A DNA stretch of 64,000 bases from Cichorium intybus (Eukaryota; Streptophyta; Magnoliopsida; Asterales; Asteraceae), in the NCBI GenBank assembly GCA_023525715.1, contig CM042012.1, positions 46,337,941-46,401,940 on the forward strand. The letters are read 5' to 3'. The notes beneath the pieces were generated by a model. It saw only the letters and a list, made by a program, of their open reading frames with translations, made no database searches and was not told the origin of the DNA. Shown in pieces: positions 1 to 13,593 of the stretch. Numbering within the stretch: the stretch's first letter is position 1; every line of letters starts with the position of its first letter. A program made the translations under genes and the position numbers.

Positions 1-396
1 ATTCTTGCTTTGTGAGCGGGTGGTCTCGAGTTCGAATCTCATAGCCTTCATTTTATTTCCTATTGATCTTATTTTTCCTAGTAAGGAACTTGATGACGTG
101 GCAGCATGCCATGTTAGCTACTTGTCCAGCATGGCATGCCATGTGGTCAGTTGATTTGTTAAAAATATAAAAAAGGGTTATTCCGATTACATTATTCAGT
201 ATTCCGTCTTTTTTTGTAAAAAAAATTAATTTTGGATTTTTTCTGAAAAAAAAATTAATTTAGGACTTTTTCTGAAAGAATGAAAATGATACGTAGCTTA
301 ACCTACAAAAGTGCAATTGACTTTTTAACAACCTTTGAACAAATGCACAAAATGGTCCCTCAACTTTGTAGATAAAATCAGAATATACCCACAAAT
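1..396 (-). mobile_element. Probable 3' LTR of a truncated copia element, running off the window
   Basis: On the minus strand, the end of the copia RNase H region is followed by a purine-rich tract (plus-strand 397-420) of the kind that primes plus-strand synthesis in copia elements. The sequence that follows should be the 3' LTR, starting at about 396 and reading towards position 1. Two near-copies of a roughly 37-bp A/T-rich motif lie at 215-285. The far end of the LTR and its flanking duplication are not in the window, so the left limit is unknown. Confidence 0.5.
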
Positions 397-429
397 CTCC
401 ACCTTGATTTTTTTCTACTAAGTCACCTG

Positions 430-3234
<2,805 letters not shown>

Positions 3235-3557
3235 TAATAAATAAGTATCTCAAATGACACTTGTCATCTTCTCATGCATTTTGCCACATGTCATTTTAAT
3301 AGAATTTCTAATTTTTTAATAAACTTAACTGTTTCGGTTTCACTATGATCCGTCTTTATTGATTGATTCAATTTAAAATTTAATTGTTCCTCAATTTTCT
3401 CCATCCGTTTCTACAGTTTCTGTTTCATGATTTTAAGACTTCAATTCTTCTACGTCAATCTCGCCAAGGTAATTCCTACCCGAAACCCTCAAGAAGTCAA
3501 TTCAAGAACTACAATATCTGAAGCTTTTCATAAGCAATCACAATCTGCTTCAACGAA

Positions 3558-4004
3558 TTACAAGCCTTGAGCCTTAGACTCTAATGTATTAAGTTCGGTT
3601 TCTAACCATTCATTGGTAATGTCTGCATTCTCTATGTACAAATCTTTAATGGATTTTGAAGCTATTAAACTAATGTTGGAAACCCTTTGACGATCTGCAG
3701 TCCCTTTGTACTCAAATGATTCAATGGAAGGTGCTATCACTTCGATTGAAGTTAGTAATGGACAGTTACCAATCTCAACTCTTTCTACTCTCTCATTACA
3801 GACACGAATGCTATCAATGTCTTGGCATCCATTGAGAATGAAGGTTTCAAGTTTTCCTAATGTTGAAGTATGTTCTTCCACCCAATCATTTCCGTTTACA
3901 ACATTTTTTAATAACAAATACGCAATGTATTGCATTTTTACAAGTAGTTGGTAGTCGCTGGCTGTGGGCGGCCTTATTTCGGGAGATTTCAAAGTCCACC
4001 ATCG
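3558..4004 (-). pseudogene. Captured F-box/LRR-like gene fragment in Helitron 1
   Basis: An open minus-strand segment of about 147 codons resembles the leucine-rich part of plant F-box/LRR (FBD/RNI-like) proteins. It has regularly spaced LETFILNGC, VERVEIGNCPLL, IESFEYKG and IKDLYIENADI units. There is no F-box at the N-terminus and a stop lies just upstream, so this is an internal piece and not a gene. It lies inside the Helitron, which suggests capture from a host locus. Family assignment rests on repeat style only. Confidence 0.5.
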
Positions 4005-4119
4005 ATTTTAGTGATCCCGAGTGGAAAACGAATTGAAGAATACTCCAATAACAGGAGTTCTAGCTTACACACACCAACTGTTTGATATAATGCCTAAGTG
4101 AAGGTTTTGGCTTCTTTAT

Positions 4120-5841
4120 AAAAAAATAATAGGTTTCAAATGTAAGCCATGTCAACGTGTGTTTTGATTGCTATTTGCGAGATGAGAAAATCTATTAAAA
4201 CACATAAACTGCAAAAAACAATGATCAAAAATTGAGAACCAATTTCAAGTTTTTAAAAGATTTTTATTAGTCCAGGTGCTAACAGGAACCAAAACATAAG
4301 GCTAATGCATCACAGTTTCTACAAATGGTCTACATCACATACTTTATCTATAGTTAAATGGGTGTCTCTTAATGGTATTTAATGATTGATTTTATGTTGC
4401 AGATTGTTAAAGAATAATAACATTACAGGAAGAAGTTGGTGAATTAAAGAAGCTTCAAACCTTTGATATTTTCGAACCGATGAAATTCCTTTTTCTTTAG
4501 GGCACCTAACGAATTTCCAATCCATGTAAGCATGTTTAAGTTACAGCAAATTAATAACTTTTCAAATTTATTCTCCTGTAATTATATATTAGTTTTGGCT
4601 TTTTTCTACAACTTTTATCAGAACAATAGTCTTTTCGAACCAATCCCACATTTAGTAGTTAACGTGACACTTGGTGTAAATTTCTCTTACTCCTGTTAAA
4701 GATCGGTATGCAGGATCCACGAGTAACAAGGTTATCTTTTAACAACTTAAGTGGCTCACTTTTTAGGCTTTTCTATAAATTTTCCTGCAATATTCTCATG
4801 CTGTAAGAGCAGGAAAAAAGGCGAGAGGTTCTGCTTGAATGTGAATGATAGGATCTGCTTGATTACCGCCTTAATACCACTAATTTTATGTAATTTATGC
4901 TGTAGGGCTGCAATAAATAATTATTTGAGGCTGATATGGTTGTACTTGGCTCTATAAATCATTCTCTACGATTGAACTCATATTTTGTTGGGTTTTTTGT
5001 ATTGTGACAGTACAAAGGAGCAATCACTTTTGGTAGAATTGTAGGTGGACCATTTGTTGTCACACCATACAATTATTATACTCTTTTAGGATGGATTTTC
5101 TATACTATAAGTTTACCAATGTGGATTTTTAAATTTGGGGTCATATTTGAATTTATTATTTCCTATAAAATTTTATTTGTTATAAAATCTTATTTTTAGA
5201 TTAAATGATTCATGTTTGAGACGTGGGTTCATGTGTGTTATTCAAAATTGTTACTTTTATAAGGGACGAGCATGCGTAATGTGTAGTAAATGGTTGGTTT
5301 TACTTTTTGGAATATTAAATTTTTTTTATATCATTTTGAATTTATGATATTATTATTAATTCTATTTATATTATTGAATCTCTACCAAGTTATGTATTAG
5401 TGTTATTGACAGATTTCTTGCACTTTTCAACATATAAAATATCTAATGAGTTTAAAAAACTTGTCGTACTTGGTATTTGGAACAATAAATTCGTTCCAAC
5501 AGATTCCTAGACCGACTCTAATATTATAGGAACTGATATCATTGGATTTTTATGGTTTTAGGTTCAACTATTGATGAATTTGAAGCTCTATATATTGTAC
5601 TATGCTTGAGGAGATTTCAAGAAGAGGTTGCACGTATTTGCGCTGATAGTATTATTTATAAAACTATTTATATAATTTGTTGTTCCATATTGGATTCATA
5701 TAGTACATGTACATGATCTATTTGTGCATTGTCAGCTTATACAAATATATAAATATTCATAACTATTCTATGTATAAATGTGTAGTGCGTTTTTATGTTC
5801 TTTTTGTTAATGTGATTCTCATGATTTTATTGCAGAAACAT
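4120..5841. other. Helitron 1 interior, no recognisable gene
   Basis: AT-rich DNA between the F-box/LRR-like fragment and the nested copia LTR. Short exon-like pieces appear after acceptor-like sites, for example after GTGACAG near 5009 and after TTGCAG at about 5835. None is long enough to identify. They may be further captured fragments. Confidence 0.4.
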
Positions 5842-5846
5842 ATGAT

Positions 5847-6255
5847 TGTTGAGTGTGAAGCCACTCTTATGGTTTGTCAAAGAAGCTACAGGGAAAAAGT
5901 GTGAAGGTTTGAACAAGGTTGTCAACAAAAGGAGGAAGACTTGTAGGTGGTTGTTTATTCAAAGCTTGCTTCTATCTTTGATTTTAACATTCTCACTTTC
6001 ACACTAATTTATGTATATTATATACATTCCAAGATGTATATAAATAGAGCTTTAGTTGAAGAGATTTATGCACCACACAACACCATGTAACACACATAGA
6101 GAGTGCAGAGTAGCACCAAGAAATAAATCATTCCTAGTTATCCGCCGTGGACGTTGGTCAGTTTTGGACCGAACCACGTTAAATGTTTGTGTTCTTAATT
6201 TGTGAGTTGAGTGTGTGAGTTTCGTGTTCGTATGCTAAGTGTCTCGATCCTAACA
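5847..6255 (+). repeat. 5' LTR of nested copia
   Basis: A 409-bp LTR with TG...CA ends. A TATA-like stretch (ATGTATATAAATAGAGC, near 6034-6050) is the likely promoter, and the primer-binding site follows two bases after the end. Confidence 0.95.
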
Positions 6256-8039
6256 AGTGGTATCAGAGCCTTGGTATAGCTCCAGAGGGTGATTTTCAGT
6301 TTTTGGTTGAAAATTTTTTTCAACAAAAACAATTTTGGTGTACGTCGTTGGAAAGGTCTCGTTCCGCAGATTCCGAAAATATATTTTTTGGAATTTTTCG
6401 ACCATCGGAAGACCTCCAAATCGCCGGTCAAACGTTCGCCGGAATAGTGACCGAAGAAACCAGATCGCCGGAGAAGACGACACTGTAGCGCCGGAGTCCG
6501 CCGGAGAAGACGACACTGTAGCAGTTCACTGTAGCGGTTCCTGTAGCAGTACTGTAGCAGATTTCCAGAAATTGCAAAACTGGTCCCTGAACTTCAGGAA
6601 AATTGCAGTTTGGTCCCTCAACTTTGTCAAAGTCGCAAAACAGTCACTCAAACATTTGTTTTGGGTAGTTTAGCCAGAAAATAATTTGGATGGGGATTAT
6701 ATTTTGCAAATAACGAGCCAAGAACAGTTGAATCAACATTCTATTTAATCGGTGAAGAACAGTTGAACTCAGAAGAAATTTAAAGAAATCAAAAACCAGT
6801 GCCAACAGCGTTTGTCTGGTTTTATTGATTCAGTTTAAATTTTCAGTTTTTGATTCTCAGTTCGGTATTCCGCTGTATTTTAAATAGGTTGATTATTTAA
6901 CAGAGTTCAGAAGAACAATCGTTAAGTTCAGACAAGGCTTCGTTTAGTGACGATTGAAAAGTTGGTGGAAGATGCAGATTAAGGCATTATGTGTCAGAAA
7001 GTTCAAGATGTGGTATTGGTAAACGGAGAAAATTAGAGAATTACAGAAGATCAGACGTTCAGACAAATCCAGCGATGATCAGAGTTTCAGGGGTTCAAGA
7101 ACAGATCATGGGATGAACAGATCAAGTAATTAAGAGAAAATCCATTTTCGGTAGATCCAGCAGTGATTAGAAAGTCAGCAGACTTAGGTGTAATCACGGG
7201 ATCAGAAAGTTCGGTGTTATTCATGACGTTGAGGTGTGGACATTCTTTAGAGTCGATGTCCAAATAGAGGAAATTCTGCTTCTGAGAATGTGTCTGAGTT
7301 TGATGCATTGGGACTTAGTGGAAGGCAGTGAAGACTCTTGGGTCAAGAATTCTGGTGCTTCATTTCACGCTACCCACAACAGTGAAGCACTGAAGAATCT
7401 GAAAGTTGGAGACTTTGGAAAGGTAAGACTTGTGAACGATGAATGTTCGTTGTATATGGTCGGATTACCGTCTGAGGGAGTGACCATCCCAGTTCAGAAG
7501 AGAAACAAAGTCCGGTTCACAGAATCTCATGGGCAGAAGAGGGTGACCTTTTGCAAGTAGGAAGCCTAGAGCTACAAGGAAGATTCAGGTTTAACGAGCA
7601 TGGAAAGGTTCAGAAAAATCAGTCGAAGGATATTGTGGCAATAAGAGCACAGAGTATTGTTTCAGTTAAAGGGTTTTGCAACAGTGGGAGCATAGGTCGT
7701 GTTTCAATCATAGCTCCAGGATGACAGTGGATTTAGAACCAGTTTTCAACTGTAAAAGTCTCTCCATTTTTTATAACTTGCTAAATATGGAGAGTGTTGT
7801 TGTTTGTTCTCAGATTGTTCCAGGATTCGGTAGTTCGTTTTCAGTGGGAGCCGATAGGGACAGAGAAAGGGTCAAGGGCAGTTTAAGTCATGACGAACAT
7901 GTTGAAACTCATGGGAGTTTTAACGGGCCTTTCATGTTAACTGATGAGAAGGCCGGGGTAACTAAGAAGGAGTTTACGGAAATACAGATGCATAGTTGAA
8001 GCACAGGTGAAGATTGTTCTGTGGCTTCAAGTGGGAGAT
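6256..8039 (+). pseudogene. Deleted copia interior with protease remnant
   Basis: After the primer-binding site come disrupted gag-like and spacer sequences. A 108-codon open stretch (7234-7560) contains DSWVKNSGASFHATH, which matches the copia protease surround (W-x-x-DSGAS-x-H). The catalytic Asp is replaced by Asn (NSGAS), so even this piece would be inactive. Integrase, RT and RNase H are absent. Confidence 0.7.
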
Positions 8040-8448
8040 TGTTGAGTGTGAAGCCACTCTTATGGTTTGTCAAAGAAGCTGCAGAGAAAAAGTGTGAAGG
8101 TTTGAACAAGGTTGTCAACAAAAGGAGGAAGACTTGTAGGTGGTTGTTTATTCAAAGCTTGCTTCTATATTTGATTTTAACATTCTCACTTTCACACTAA
8201 TTTATGTATATTATATACATTCCAAGATGTATATAAATAGAGCTTCAGTTGAAGAGATTTATGCACCACACAACACCATGTAACACACAGAGAGAGTGCA
8301 GAGTAGCACCAAGAAATAAAACATTCCTAGTTATCCGCCGTGGACGTATGTCAGTTTTGGACCGAACCACGTTAAATGCTTGTGTTCTTAATTTGTGAGC
8401 TGAGTGTGTGAGTTTCGTGTTCGTATGCTAAGTGTCTCGATCCTAACA
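8040..8448 (+). repeat. 3' LTR of nested copia
   Basis: A 409-bp copy of the 5' LTR, followed directly by the second ATGAT target repeat at 8449-8453. Confidence 0.95.
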
Positions 8449-8782
8449 ATGATTAGCTTTCAAATGATAGGCAAATACATATATTTTATGGCGTCATTAA
8501 AGTGTAGTGAAAAATAAACATTTTGAGGGATGAGCACATATTTATATTGTTCTATTAAGAGACCAATTGTGGTTTATTTTATTATTATTATTTTTTTTTT
8601 GCATATTTTATCATATAACCATATTTTTTTGTATATAACAAGGTTCCACAATTTTGTGCGTTTTTGTTTATTTTTAAGAAAGTATGTCATTTACATTAAG
8701 TTAGTACGATGCTTGATGTTTAGATCTTTCTATTTAAAATTTTCTTTTAATCAACCCGTGTAATACACAGGTCTTACAACTA

Positions 8783-8890
<108 letters not shown>

Positions 8891-9302
8891 GGTGAGATGA
8901 GATTTCGGCCAAAGCTTAGGTAACCAAAACTCTTTTTATTTGTAGTATTTTAACTAAAAAAAAGGAGTAAGTTGTTCTCCCACATCGATGACAGTAGTCT
9001 AAAACAATGAATGTTAACTTAGACCAAGAAGAATGGTAACCACTCATTCCAAGGGGTTTTGACGTCATGTAGGCGTCATCTCATTTTATCCTCACTAATC
9101 CTCACCCATTAAATTCTTGGAAATGGTATACCCTCACTACCATTCACTTTTTTAAATTAAATAAATAAATAACTAAACTAAACTAAAAAATCTAATTTTT
9201 TTAAATTAAAACATTTTATTAATTAAGAAATAAAAATTACAACCGTAAAATAAAACGACAAACGTAAAATTAAAAACGAAAAACAATCTGACAACCTGCA
9301 AA

Positions 9303-9690
9303 TTAAAAAAAGACAAGTAAAACGATAAACGGAAAACGTAAAAAAATAAACAACACCCTACGAGCGATATTTTGCATTAGCGGGTAACCTGACATTTGAT
9401 ATGAGAAAAGGTTGGGTGTGAAAATCTGTTGGTCCATTTGTGGACGGTAAACATCAGGTGTGTAGTATTGTTTGAAAATGAAAACATTTTGTCGATTCTG
9501 ATTCGATGGCAGGGTTTGATTGTTTGAAGAATCTTGAGAAGACACTTTTTTTGAAGTTGTTTTTGAGAGAATTTGATGTAAAATAATACATAGAAATGTG
9601 ATTTTATTTGTGGAATATAGAGTATATATAGTTACGTAAAATTTTAAAATATTTTGAATTTTTTTTTAATCAAGCAATTAATAGCCGTTT
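9303..9690 (-). pseudogene. 5' part of a PIF/Harbinger-type ORF1 (Myb/SANT-like) with its leader
   Basis: The minus strand has a leader with a TATA-like CTATATATACTCTATATTCC near 9620. A frame of 80 codons follows from 9545, starting MSSQDSSNNQTLPSNQ and rich in Gln, Asn, Pro and Tyr. This arrangement (AACGGCTATT motif, poly-A stretch, TATAAATA-like box, short leader, Q/N/P-rich N-terminus) is typical of the first ORF of plant PIF/Harbinger elements, and a similar arrangement recurs at 56340-57240. The DNA-binding domain and transposase are absent. Assignment is by layout, not by a conserved motif. Confidence 0.4.
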
Positions 9691-9718
9691 GGGGGGGGGG
9701 GGGGGGGGGGAGGGGGGG
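9691..9718. repeat. Poly(G) tract (G20-A-G7)
   Basis: Twenty consecutive G residues, one A, then seven G. Such tracts are rare in plant DNA and could form a G-quadruplex. Length calling over such a run is also error-prone. Confidence 0.9.
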
Positions 9719-9897
9719 TTTGCAAAACTGTCCAAACTTTGGGGGCTAAATTGTAACCCTTCTGGCTGAACATCGCATGGTGTGGTAACCCCTTGCCCGG
9801 GCCTTCACCACAGGCACCTACCCAACTTGGCGGTATACCAGTGCGGTGTTGCCCTTCCGCCATAGACACCTCGCCGTCATGGCACCCATCAGTCTTA

Positions 9898-10219
9898 GGC
9901 TAAAGGGTGTGCCGGACGCCACCCCCGCGTTCTTCCATGTCAGCATTGATGACACTCATGAACACCGCGCCCCTCATGGCGTCATGCGTTCAGGGGTGGT
10001 CTTCCGGGAGACGCCTTAGAATGCTCATTTGAGAGAAATTGGCCAATTAAAAAACAGCAAAAATATTTTTTAATTATAATAAAATGTGACATGTAAATTA
10101 AAAGGGGGTCTAGGATTGTCGGGCATTTCCTGGGGTGTGTCCTGAGGTTGTCGTGGTGACGTGGCGCTGACGTGGCGGTTGTCTTGGGAAGTCTTGGATG
10201 TCTTGAACACCCTATAGCC
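9898..10219. mobile_element. Tourist-like MITE (PIF/Harbinger), 322 bp
   Basis: Terminal inverted repeats GGCTAAAGGGTGT (9898-9910) and ACACCCTATAGCC (10207-10219) differ at one position. The flanking 3-bp duplication is TTA (9895-9897 and 10220-10222). The TSD of TWA type and the size fit a Tourist MITE of the PIF/Harbinger superfamily. It is GC-rich near both ends (GACGTGGC repeats) and AT-rich in the middle, and it has no coding capacity. Confidence 0.85.
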
Positions 10220-10373
10220 TTAGCGTTCAATTAATTATGATTAACTTTTATTAATTGAATGCCAACTTAGGATCCCTCTTATTCAATTATTCTATAAAAC
10301 CATGCATGGATGCTCTTACACAGAATCAAGAAATAATAAATGGTTTTGAAGATCCCACAACAGGTCTGGCTCA

Positions 10374-11582
10374 CTATATGGGCCGTCTGTTCAAACCCTG
10401 GCAGTAACATAACAAGGAGTAGTTTAGGAGTAGGAGTAGGATAGATTTGCCGTTCAAAAAAAAAAAAAAAAAATATGGGCCGTCTGTTCGGTCGGGCATG
10501 TTTGTAGTATACGACTCCATCATGCTCGACGGGAAACCCTCGGCTGGCAATGGTAAATTCCATATTGGGCTTCTAAAATCAATACTGTACATGTCGTCCA
10601 CTCTGAAGGGTGAGATGGCGGTCGGGGAAACATCTATATTTTGGAGTAAAGTGTTCCAAAATGAGTCATCGTCACAACTGACTTCCTCAACTACTGAGCT
10701 CGTAGTCGCCATAGCCACTGTCTCTGTATTGCAAGTCAGATACTGGTCGCTTACCTGTTCGACATCTGAATATGATTGGCTGGAATGCAAGGTGTAGTCG
10801 CCAATAGCCACCGTCGGTGAAAATGATGGTAATGTACACGTTTGGAAATCCCATACTGAGTCAAGGTAATCCATCTCTTCTGTTCTGGAGGTAGAGATGG
10901 TGATTGGCGAATGCACAGTGCTTTGTGGTGGCTTCGTAACCAAATCGTGATCCCTCCTCGTCTCCACCACAGCGGCAACATTCAAAGAAGTATCATCATT
11001 TCCCGCATGGGCGCAGGTGGTGGTTGCGATGGGTGGAACCACCACAACTTTCTTCTTGCATTTTCCGACATCTATCTTGCAGGAGGAAAACGGTTTCCTT
11101 TTACAGTCTTGCTGTGATAGCAAGAGTGGGAAGTTAACTTTCGCTCGCTTTCCATGGAACTGAAATGCTGCTTTGTCATAAGCCACAGCAGCTTCCTCCG
11201 GCGTGTCAAAAGTACCGAGCCACAATCTCGCCGTTTTCCTCTCTGGATTCCTTATCTCCGCGGTAAACTTCCCCCATGGCCGCCTCCTCACACCTCGGTA
11301 ACGTGTCCATTCCACAGCATCATCCTCTACATTTGCAGCTGGTGTTTTCTTTTTCTTCGTCACGTTTTTTGATTTCATTTTATCTTCACCTCCACCAGAC
11401 TCCTGTTCCATTATCTTCTTCAGAGATTCCGGACCAGTCTCTTGGTTCAAACCAGGCTGATCACTGGCGGGATTTGTAGCCAGGAGGATCTCGGAAGCAT
11501 CATCCTGGTCATCCAGGAGATGCTTGCGAATGGTATTGAAAACCGTATAACTTGAATGTAAAGGAGAAGAAACGGTTGCCAT
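10374..11582 (-). CDS. ERF-type AP2 transcription factor with altered C-terminus
   Basis: A predicted nuclear DNA-binding regulator that would bind GCC-box-like promoters. A single AP2/ERF domain lies at about residues 94-152 (RYRGVRRRPWGK ... WLGTFDTPEEAAVAYDKAAF ... VNFPLL). It is preceded by a Lys-rich stretch (KNVTKKKK) that may act as a nuclear signal and followed by an acidic, Ser/Thr-rich activation-like tail. I chose ATG 11582 (context CCATGG). An in-frame ATG at 11666 lies only about 10 bp from the TATA box and would be upstream of transcription start. There is no intron. Positions 14 and 19 of the AP2 domain, normally Ala and Asp in ERFs, are Thr and Asn. The last residues come from a retroposon (FFFFFFLNGK onwards). 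Without it the frame would continue SEPDLLWDLQNHLLFLDSV and stop at 10316. Confidence 0.88.
   Translation of the reverse strand: MATVSSPLHSSYTVFNTIRKHLLDDQDDASEILLATNPASDQPGLNQETGPESLKKIMEQESGGGEDKMKSKNVTKKKKTPAANVEDDAVEWTRYRGVRRRPWGKFTAEIRNPERKTARLWLGTFDTPEEAAVAYDKAAFQFHGKRAKVNFPLLLSQQDCKRKPFSSCKIDVGKCKKKVVVVPPIATTTCAHAGNDDTSLNVAAVVETRRDHDLVTKPPQSTVHSPITISTSRTEEMDYLDSVWDFQTCTLPSFSPTVAIGDYTLHSSQSYSDVEQVSDQYLTCNTETVAMATTSSVVEEVSCDDDSFWNTLLQNIDVSPTAISPFRVDDMYSIDFRSPIWNLPLPAEGFPSSMMESYTTNMPDRTDGPYFFFFFLNGKSILLLLLNYSLLCYCQGLNRRPI
10376..10489 (+). mobile_element. 5'-truncated SINE/LINE-tail retroposon in the ERF 3' coding end
   Basis: An 80-bp insert (10393-10472) ending in 17 A residues is flanked by a perfect 17-bp duplication ATATGGGCCGTCTGTTC (10376-10392 and 10473-10489). 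The GCCGTTC-poly(A) tail is the same as the 3' end of the L1 LINE at 35.9 kb, so that family's machinery could have mobilised it. The left junction GTTC|AAACCCTGG resembles a tRNA box B, so the insert may be a SINE truncated within box B. It changes the reading frame of the ERF gene. Confidence 0.88.
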
Positions 11583-11690
11583 GGACCGTATGTGCCTTTG
11601 CCTTTGGGAGTAAGTACGTGTTTTGTAAACAAGTCTGATTGAGCAATGTATGCTCATGGGGAACAATGCTTATATATAGTAATTAATAGG
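11583..11690 (-). promoter_or_regulatory. ERF core promoter and leader
   Basis: The TATA-like TATATATA at 11673-11680 (minus-strand reading ACTATATATAAGC) lies about 95 bp upstream of the chosen ATG. Transcription would start near 11645, giving a leader of about 60 nt. Confidence 0.6.
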
Positions 11691-12210
11691 GATGGCACAG
11701 TTACCTCATTTTTTCTTTCTTTTCTGGCGCCACCAACTTCCAATCAAAGTTGCATTGCTATTTTTGTATTCTTCCTATATCAGATCTTCTGAAATGGCAA
11801 AAAAATCAATACACATGACACGAGGCAACTTTTATTATTTGTTTACATAATATACGACAAGACTTATTATTGGTATCTAATTATTTTTTTAGTTTATATA
11901 TCAAGATTCATGACGATTCATCGATGCCCATATGATCTTTTGATGTGCCCGTTTACCACATTAAACAAATAGAATAGCAAAAGAAATTATAGGATGAAAT
12001 TAAATTCGATGACATAATTCAACTTATAGAAACGGCCGAAAAAAGATAAAAGCTTCTTTTCAAGGTCTTCAACTTTGAAATTGATTAGGATAGAAATCTT
12101 AATTTTTTTTCCGAATAGGTAATACGCACACATGCGTGGACACTCGTTATTCTATTCTTAAATCTACACATTTCGTTTGAGTTCTCAACATTTGACTAAG
12201 GGAAACATAT
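11691..12210. other. ERF upstream region
   Basis: AT-rich intergenic DNA that presumably holds the ERF distal promoter. No reading frame or transposon end is recognised up to the CACTA terminus at 12211. Confidence 0.5.
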
Positions 12211-12500
12211 CACTACAAGAAAAGAAGTCAAATTCCGACGAAATTTTCCGTTGGTAACCCATCGCTATAATGAGATTACCAACGAAAAAACAGGTGTAAG
12301 AAAAAAGGTCACGGGTGATTCGTACCAACGGATAGTGTGACGCATTACTGACGGTTATATCTATCATTAATTTACCGATGGAATACCAATGACCAAGGTT
12401 TCACCGAATGCTTTTAGTGATGGATTACCGACGACATTTCTAGTAACGTGTTACCGACAACTTGCACATTATTTAGTGACAGATATTGGTCAAAAAACGT
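12211..12500 (+). mobile_element. CACTA (En/Spm) terminus, left end only
   Basis: Starts CACTACAAGAAAAG, the classical CACTA terminal repeat. It is followed by dispersed subterminal motifs of the ACCGACGA / TTACCGATGG type in both orientations to about 12480. No matching TTTCTTGTAGTG end with the same subterminal motif is seen downstream, so the element is truncated or its other end has decayed. Confidence 0.7.
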
Positions 12501-13290
12501 AAAATGGTCAACAAGGAAAATAAAACTACATATAACCATTATATCAAATTATATGAGTTTTATACGATTATGATATAGGTAGAAAAAGTATAAAGATGAA
12601 AATAAAAAAAGATGTGAAAATAACACATAAAATGATAAAATTGACTCCGTCTTTATAAACCTATGATCTCGATCCTTATTGGAATGAATTTGGATCATGC
12701 ATTACATGTGCGTCTCATCTTGTATGATTATTAATTGATAAGCAAATGTGAATTTCATGTTTTCAAGATAATGATGGTATGTTTTTTAAAAAAAATCTAT
12801 GCTAGATCGCCATTCTCATAACTCTATCAAGTCCATCGATGAATGTACCCTTCAAGTTCTACAAATAATACTTGCATCATTTTAACAAGTTAATTAGACA
12901 CATGGACCATTGATACACAATGCAAAAGATGAATGTACCTTTGAGTTCTAACCATGGTATAAATATGGTAATAATATAAATAAAAAGGTAATAATGTAAA
13001 TAAAAAAGCAGAGCCGTTGGTAAATGATAATTTTCTTATTTGACCCTTAAAGTCAAAGCGTAGGGTTTTCTTTTGAACATGCATTCATCTACAAACGTAT
13101 AACTAATATGACAATAAAATTGCAAAATTTTCACTAAAATTATTTAAAAATATGATTTTAGATGCAAATTTATGGCAAAAAGAAAGATTTTAAGTCACTA
13201 CTAACGAAATGCATTACATTTATTACGAGATAAAACAGATAAGAACCAAACATAAAATATGTTTGAGAGGTACTCCAACACCCCATAACT
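12501..13290. other. AT-rich intergenic DNA
   Basis: Short minus-strand open stretches only (for example 13084-12890), without recognisable domains or codon structure. I see no gene. Confidence 0.5.
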
Positions 13291-13593
13291 AAGAAATATA
13301 ACAATAACCATCACCCTGATGGCCTAGTGGATAAGGCTTAGGACTCTTTCTCTTCCCCCATAAAGAGGTTCCAAGTTCTAATCCCACTCCCTCCCTTTCC
13401 CCATAGGGAGTGTTAGGTTTCAATCAGGGGATGGCCACTGGTCACCTCTCTACCCCCGTAGGTGATTGACTCGGACCACCCTGCTGTCAGGTGTGCGTGG
13501 GCCCCGAGGTTGCTTCATCAGGGTCATCCAAAGGATGGGTCGGGTGGGGTCCTCGGTTACAAAAAAAGAAAAAAAAAAGAAATATAACAATAA
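13291..13593 (+). mobile_element. Full-length tRNA-derived SINE, copy 1
   Basis: The element body is 13308-13576, flanked by a perfect 17-bp duplication AAGAAATATAACAATAA (13291-13307 and 13577-13593). Near its 5' end are box A (TGGCCTAGTGGATAAGG, 13319-13335) and a box B-like GGTTCCAAGTTCTAATCC (13368-13385), the internal RNA polymerase III promoter of a tRNA-derived SINE. Box A most resembles tRNA-Arg. The 3' end is A-rich (A7GA10). A second copy lies at 62260-62519 in the opposite orientation. Confidence 0.93.

Larger units (their letters stand above)
5847..8448 (+). mobile_element. Internally deleted Ty1/copia element nested in Helitron 1
   Basis: Two 409-bp LTRs (5847-6255 and 8040-8448) begin TGTTGAGTGTGAAGCC and end ATCCTAACA. 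They are flanked by a perfect 5-bp target duplication ATGAT (5842-5846 and 8449-8453). The primer-binding site is TGGTATCAGAGCC (6258-6270, initiator Met tRNA type) and the purine tract AAGTGGGAGA ends just before 8040. The LTRs differ at about 10 positions by eye, roughly 2.4%. The interior is only 1.8 kb and codes for nothing complete, so the element needs proteins from relatives. Confidence 0.95.

Noticed and set aside
1..60. tRNA-like GAGTTCGAATCTC at the window start
   Set aside because: It resembles a tRNA box B, but the flanking bases do not form a T-stem and no box A is available. It lies in the probable LTR, so I do not call a tRNA or SINE.
10447..10797. Plus-strand frame opposite the ERF 3' end
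   Set aside because: It starts in the poly(A) of the retroposon and has no domain; the AP2 gene on the other strand explains the region.
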